A stretch of DNA of 7,579 bases from Bacteroidota bacterium (lineage in GTDB: Bacteria > Bacteroidota > Bacteroidia > Chitinophagales > Chitinophagaceae), in NCBI GenBank assembly GCA_029778965.1, contig JAKPBL010000575.1:1-7579 (forward strand). Reading direction: 5' to 3'. This document shows positions 4,265 to 7,579 of this stretch, in pieces. Each line of letters starts with the position of its first letter. The first letter of the stretch is position 1. The notes beneath the pieces were generated by a model. It had not been told where the DNA came from. It searched no databases and saw only the letters and a program-made list of their open reading frames with translations. Made by a program: the position numbers and the translations under genes.

Positions 4265-6613
4265 ATGAAAAAAATGTTTTTGGGGATATGCGCTTTCAGC
4301 CTGATGTCCCCCCTGTTGGCCCAAAACCGTACCGTGGTAGTGGCCGATGCCCAAACGCACCAGCCATTACAAGGTGCAAGCATTGATTTTTCGAATGGCG
4401 ATGGCAGTTTTTCGGATCACAATGGCCGCATCCAGCTCAGCAGCCGGGCCGGCAAGATCACCGTTTCCAGCCTGGGGTACAAAACCAGCAGCCTGCCGCC
4501 CGATGCCTTCGGCGACACCGTCTTCCTGGAGAGGTATAACCTTTTCCTGCAGCCGGTAGAGGTGCGGGCGCTCCGGGCGGGCGACAGGGCGCCGTTTGCG
4601 CGCACCAATGTCTCGGCCAGAGAGATCGCGGGCCAAAACCTGGGGCAAGACCTCCCCTTCCTGCTGAACCAGACGCCCTCGGTGACCGTTAATTCCGACG
4701 CCGGTAATGGCGTGGGCTATACAGCCATCCGCATTCGCGGCACCGATGCCACCCGCATCAACATGACCCTGAACGGCATCCCGTACAACGACGCTGAAAG
4801 CCAGGGCATGTTCCTGGTCAACCTGCCCGATTTCGCTTCGTCGATCAGCAGCATCCAGGTACAGCGGGGAGTGGGCACGTCCAGCAACGGCGCCGGCGCT
4901 TTCGGCGCCAGCCTCAATGTGAGCACCAATGAGTTCCACGAAAATGCCTACGGAGAGTTCAACAACAGCTACGGCTCCTTCAACACCTGGAAAAATACCG
5001 TGAAAGCCGGCAGCGGGCTCATCAACGGCAATTTCACCGTCGACGCACGCCTTTCGCGGATCAGCAGCGATGGCTATATCGACCGCGCCAGTTCCCACCT
5101 GCAGTCGTTCTATCTTTCCGGCGCCTGGATCACGCCGGCATCGAGCATACGGTTAAACATCTTTTCCGGAAAGGAAAAAACCTACCAGGCCTGGAACGGC
5201 ATACTGGAGCAGGACCTTGCCGGCTGCCGCACCTGCAATACTTCCGGCACCGACAAACCCGGTGAGCCTTACAAAAACGAAACCGATAACTACCAGCAAG
5301 ACCATTACCAGCTTTTCTTCAACCACGCTTTCAACGACCGGCTGTCGCTCAATGTCGCCGGCTTCCTGACCCGCGGGCTGGGCTACTATGAAAATTACAA
5401 GGCAGCACAGTCATTCAGCAAATATGGGCTGGGCAGCCCCGTTATCGGCGATTCCACCATCGGAAAAACCGACCTGGTGCGGCAATTGTGGCTCGACAAT
5501 TATTTCTACGGCGGCATCTATTCGCTGCAATACAAGAACAAGGGCACGCAGTTGACCCTCGGCGGCGGCATTAACCGGTATAACGGCCGGCACTACGGAC
5601 GGGTGACCTGGGCCGGTATAGGGTTCCCGGCAGATTATGAATGGTACCGGCTTACCTCGCTCAAATCAGACTTCACCCTGTATGGAAAATGGCAGCAGCA
5701 ACTGACCACCGGCCTGTCGAGTTTTGTCGATCTGCAATACCGGCATGTAGATTACCGGATCAACGGATTTCGCGACAATCCCACCCTCTACATCAGCAAC
5801 AGCTACAACTTCTTCAACCCGAAACTGGGCTTCAATTACCGCCGTAATAACTGGAACGCCTTTGCTTCGCTGGCCGTAGCGAATAAAGAGCCCAACCGCG
5901 ATGACTTTGAAGCGGGCGCCGGCACGCAACCCAAACCCGAATCGTTGTACGACACGGAACTGGGTGTGGAGAAACGCCATGCCCAGGCATCGTGGGGGCT
6001 CACCATGTACTACATGCGTTACCGGAACCAGTTGGTGCTTACGGGCAGGATCAATGATGTGGGCGCTTATACCAGAACCAATATCCCAATCAGCTACCGG
6101 CTTGGCGCCGAGTTGCAGGGCAACTGGCGCGCCACCCCCTGGCTGCAATTCAACGGCAACCTGACCATCAGCGAAAACAAGGTGCTTGATTTCACCGAAT
6201 ACATCGACAACTGGGACGACGGCGGCCAGCAGGCCAACCATTACCGCAAAACCGATATTTCTTTCTCGCCGGCGCTGATCGGCGCCGCGGCTGTACAACT
6301 CATGCCTGTTAAAGACGGAGACATCACCCTGACGGGCAAATATGTCGGGAAGCAATACCTCGACAATACCTCGAACGACGCCCGCAGCCTGGCTGGTTAC
6401 TATGTGCAGGATCTTCGTTTGCGCTATACCGTGAAAGAGAAGCTGTTCCGGGAAACTACCTTTATTTTCCAGGTAAATAACCTGTTCAATCACCTGTACC
6501 TGGCCAACGGATACACGTACAGTTACATATACGACAAACTGCCAAACACGGAAAATTACGTGTTCCCGATGGCGGGTATCAACTGGATGGCGGGGGTAAA
6601 TATCCGGCTGTAA
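4265..6613 (+). CDS. TonB-dependent outer-membrane receptor, probable thiamine/thiamine-derivative importer
   Basis: A 782-residue receptor. ATG 4265 is preferred over the in-frame TTG at 4256 because the signal peptide then begins properly (MKKMF, hydrophobic core, cleavage near LLAQ, residues 1-20). Residues about 22-97 are a CarboxypepD_reg-like domain. Residues about 110-225 are the plug, with the typical strings AIRIRGTDATRINMTLNGIP (154-173), YNDAESQGMF (174-183) and SSISSIQVQRGVGTSSNGAG (192-211). The remainder is the 22-strand-type beta-barrel, ending NWMAGVNIRL. It would import substrate into the periplasm using TonB-ExbBD energy. The substrate is inferred from the TPP riboswitch in its leader; TPP-regulated TonB receptors are known in Bacteroidota. 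No PnuT permease or thiamine pyrophosphokinase gene follows. An unusual CRTC (Cys321, Cys324) lies in a probable outer loop. Repressed by TPP if the switch works as usual. Confidence 0.93.
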   Translation: MKKMFLGICAFSLMSPLLAQNRTVVVADAQTHQPLQGASIDFSNGDGSFSDHNGRIQLSSRAGKITVSSLGYKTSSLPPDAFGDTVFLERYNLFLQPVEVRALRAGDRAPFARTNVSAREIAGQNLGQDLPFLLNQTPSVTVNSDAGNGVGYTAIRIRGTDATRINMTLNGIPYNDAESQGMFLVNLPDFASSISSIQVQRGVGTSSNGAGAFGASLNVSTNEFHENAYGEFNNSYGSFNTWKNTVKAGSGLINGNFTVDARLSRISSDGYIDRASSHLQSFYLSGAWITPASSIRLNIFSGKEKTYQAWNGILEQDLAGCRTCNTSGTDKPGEPYKNETDNYQQDHYQLFFNHAFNDRLSLNVAGFLTRGLGYYENYKAAQSFSKYGLGSPVIGDSTIGKTDLVRQLWLDNYFYGGIYSLQYKNKGTQLTLGGGINRYNGRHYGRVTWAGIGFPADYEWYRLTSLKSDFTLYGKWQQQLTTGLSSFVDLQYRHVDYRINGFRDNPTLYISNSYNFFNPKLGFNYRRNNWNAFASLAVANKEPNRDDFEAGAGTQPKPESLYDTELGVEKRHAQASWGLTMYYMRYRNQLVLTGRINDVGAYTRTNIPISYRLGAELQGNWRATPWLQFNGNLTISENKVLDFTEYIDNWDDGGQQANHYRKTDISFSPALIGAAAVQLMPVKDGDITLTGKYVGKQYLDNTSNDARSLAGYYVQDLRLRYTVKEKLFRETTFIFQVNNLFNHLYLANGYTYSYIYDKLPNTENYVFPMAGINWMAGVNIRL

Positions 6614-6623
6614 TAATCCTAAC

Positions 6624-6642
6624 GCCAAAAAACGGCTTTGGC
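6624..6642 (+). terminator. Candidate terminator just after the receptor gene
   Basis: GCCAAA (6624-6629) and TTTGGC (6637-6642) form a perfect 6-bp stem with a 7-base loop, 10 bases after the receptor stop, followed by ATCATTTT. The stem is short and the T-tract imperfect, so termination may be partial. Confidence 0.42.
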
Positions 6643-6678
6643 ATCATTTTCAATAGATACAGGCAGCAATCCGTTCCC

Positions 6679-6756
6679 ATGAAGAAGACCATTGCCCTCA
6701 ATGTAACCATCATCCTGCTGTTCTATCTTCTGTTCCTGGTAGCAGGCGGCAGGTAA
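6679..6756 (+). CDS. 25-residue hydrophobic mini-protein (putative single membrane segment)
   Basis: ATG at 6679 opens a 25-codon frame ending TAA at 6754-6756. It begins MKKTIALN, continues with a strongly hydrophobic stretch (VTIILLFYLLFLVA, residues 9-22) and ends GGR: basic residues, one membrane helix, then a basic end. It sits 65 bases after the receptor stop and ends seven bases before a long hairpin, so it may lie on the receptor transcript. After the TAA the same frame goes on for 28 codons to TGA 6841-6843 and encodes a second hydrophobic stretch (FRVAVVIYIVYILRP). This may therefore be a two-helix protein broken by a stop, or a decayed gene. No Shine-Dalgarno is seen. Function unknown, and it could be a chance frame. 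Confidence 0.35.
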   Translation: MKKTIALNVTIILLFYLLFLVAGGR

Positions 6757-6763
6757 AAGAGAC

Positions 6764-6802
6764 TGACCACTGCAAACCGGATATTCCGGGTTGCGGTGGT
6801 CA
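6764..6802 (+). terminator. Long near-perfect hairpin, probable (bidirectional) terminator
   Basis: Bases 6764-6780 pair with 6786-6802: 16 pairs, one of them T-G, and a single A-G mismatch (6776/6790), with loop ATATT. It begins eight bases after the mini-ORF stop. Downstream on the plus strand is TTTACATTGTTT, T-rich but interrupted; on the minus strand CTCTTTT follows. It is the strongest hairpin in the window and the most likely end of the receptor transcript. Confidence 0.6.
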
Positions 6803-7007
6803 TTTACATTGTTTACATACTCCGGCCCGTCGAGCCGACCTGATGCCCATTTCCGAAACTACCGGTCGATGGCCTGGCGGAAAGCCAAAAGATCCCGGCT
6901 TTGCACCTCTTACCGGGAAGTTTGACGGATTAATCCCCTCAAATGATGAAAATCTCCTCACGCGGCGCAGGTCGGTGGATGGACCTTTAGTACAACCCCA
7001 CCACCCG
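6803..7007. other. About 200-base leader region, open in both directions, no recognised gene
   Basis: It starts with an imperfect 9-bp tandem (TTTACATTG TTTACATAC, 6803-6820). On the plus strand an in-frame ATG at 6843, overlapping an upstream TGA as TGATG, reads 55 codons without a stop into the DUF1624 gene. The minus strand is also open. The plus reading (GRWPGGKPKDPGF, RRRSVDGPLVQPHHP) is Pro/Gly/Arg-rich, has no membrane segment and does not look like part of the DUF1624 family. Small inverted repeats occur (AAAGCC 6881-6886 with GGCTTT 6897-6902; AGGTC 6969-6973 with GACCT 6982-6986). No clear promoter was found. Confidence 0.4.
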
Positions 7008-7579
7008 ATGACCAATACCATTTCTCAAAAAAGGATAGGCTCTATTGACCTGCTGAAAGGGTTGATCATGGTCGTAATGGCGCTTGATCATGTGCGCGAT
7101 TATTTTCATTATTCCGTCCATTTTTTCAACCCGGTTGACCCGGCGGCGACAACGGTTCCGGTTTTTTTAACCCGCTTTATTACGCATTACTGTGCACCGG
7201 CATTCAGTTTTCTGGCAGGGCTGTCGGTATTCCTGAACGGCCGCAACAAATCAAAAGCCGCCCTTTCTGCCTTCCTGTTCAAAAGAGGTATCTGGCTGGT
7301 AGGGCTGGAATTGACACTGGTCACTTTCGGATGGGCTTTTGACCCGGCCTTCCGGATGAACGGCATTGCCGTTATCGCCTGTCTGGGGTTCAGCATGATA
7401 TTGCTGGGCGTACTGATCTACCTGCCGCGGGCGCTGCTGCTTGCGCTCTGCTGTCTCGTCATTGCAGCCCATAACCTCATGGACGCCATTGCGCTGCCGG
7501 GAAATTTCTGGTGGTCGGTGGTTCACCAGCCGGGGATATTCCGGTTTCCCGGCGTCAAATTCTATATCGACTACCCCAT
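7008..7579 (+). CDS. DUF1624 / HGSNAT-like multi-pass membrane protein, N-terminal half (3' truncated)
   Basis: The frame from ATG 7008 stays open to the window end: 190 codons plus two bases. The start RIGSIDLLKGLIMVVMALDH (9-28), then VRDYF, is the hallmark of DUF1624 proteins, related to the catalytic domain of heparan-alpha-glucosaminide N-acetyltransferase; members are integral membrane proteins of about 350-400 residues, so roughly half is present. Hydrophobic segments are visible near 15-26, 52-76, 94-110, 118-138 and 141-158. The eukaryotic relative acetylates a sugar amine across the membrane; the bacterial substrate is unknown, and cell-envelope glycan acetylation is only a family-based guess. 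ATG 7008 is chosen because family homology begins right after it. An in-frame ATG at 6843 would add 55 residues unlike the family. No Shine-Dalgarno is seen. It is separated from the receptor by a strong hairpin and probably transcribed independently. Confidence 0.85.
   Translation, partial: MTNTISQKRIGSIDLLKGLIMVVMALDHVRDYFHYSVHFFNPVDPAATTVPVFLTRFITHYCAPAFSFLAGLSVFLNGRNKSKAALSAFLFKRGIWLVGLELTLVTFGWAFDPAFRMNGIAVIACLGFSMILLGVLIYLPRALLLALCCLVIAAHNLMDAIALPGNFWWSVVHQPGIFRFPGVKFYIDYP

Noticed and set aside
5666..6628. 320-codon minus-strand frame opposite the 3' part of the receptor gene.
   Set aside because: It is antisense to a well-supported beta-barrel coding region, and its product shows no family features or signal peptide.
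7187..7526. Two minus-strand frames near the window end.
   Set aside because: They lie opposite the clear DUF1624 membrane-protein coding sequence and give low-complexity, polar products typical of shadows.

Overview
The window looks like chromosomal DNA of a Bacteroidota bacterium, most likely of the Chitinophagaceae type. The reasons are a C-terminal type IX secretion (T9SS) sorting domain, a TonB-dependent receptor with a CarboxypepD_reg-like N-terminus, two head-GIN (DUF2807) proteins, a TAnnTTTG-type -7 promoter element, and gene starts that mostly lack Shine-Dalgarno sequences. No IS element, integrase, CRISPR array, rRNA or intact tRNA gene was seen.

Layout. Positions 2-601 (+) hold the 3' end of a secreted T9SS cargo protein. 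It converges with a Fic-family AMP-transferase gene at 883-2394 (-). The Fic gene and its flanks are clearly AT-richer than the rest and may be an acquired insertion. Next come two tandem paralogous head-GIN proteins on the minus strand (2563-3276 and 3286-4005), nine bases apart, behind a probable ECF-sigma promoter (TGTAAC-N16-CGTC). Divergent from them is a thiamine-pyrophosphate (TPP) riboswitch leader with its own TAATTTTG promoter element and a GNRA-capped hairpin in front. It precedes a 782-residue TonB-dependent outer-membrane receptor (4265-6613), which is therefore probably a thiamine or thiamine-derivative importer. After it lie a short hairpin, a 25-codon hydrophobic mini-ORF, a long near-perfect hairpin, about 200 bases open in both directions, and the 5' half of a multi-pass DUF1624-type (heparan-alpha-glucosaminide N-acetyltransferase-like) membrane protein that runs off the window.

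How the parts relate. The receptor and its riboswitch form a vitamin-responsive uptake unit. The usual cytoplasmic partners (PnuT-type permease, thiamine pyrophosphokinase) are not next to it. The GIN pair is an envelope-protein operon probably under stress or ECF control, and it shares only the about 100-bp divergent promoter region with the riboswitch. The most interesting items are: the two GIN proteins, which keep the same seven-rung ladder but carry different rung motifs (GGAS versus SSG[G/A/S]); the packed divergent promoter/riboswitch region; the mini-ORF with its in-frame continuation and hairpin; and the Fic protein with a changed auto-inhibitory motif.
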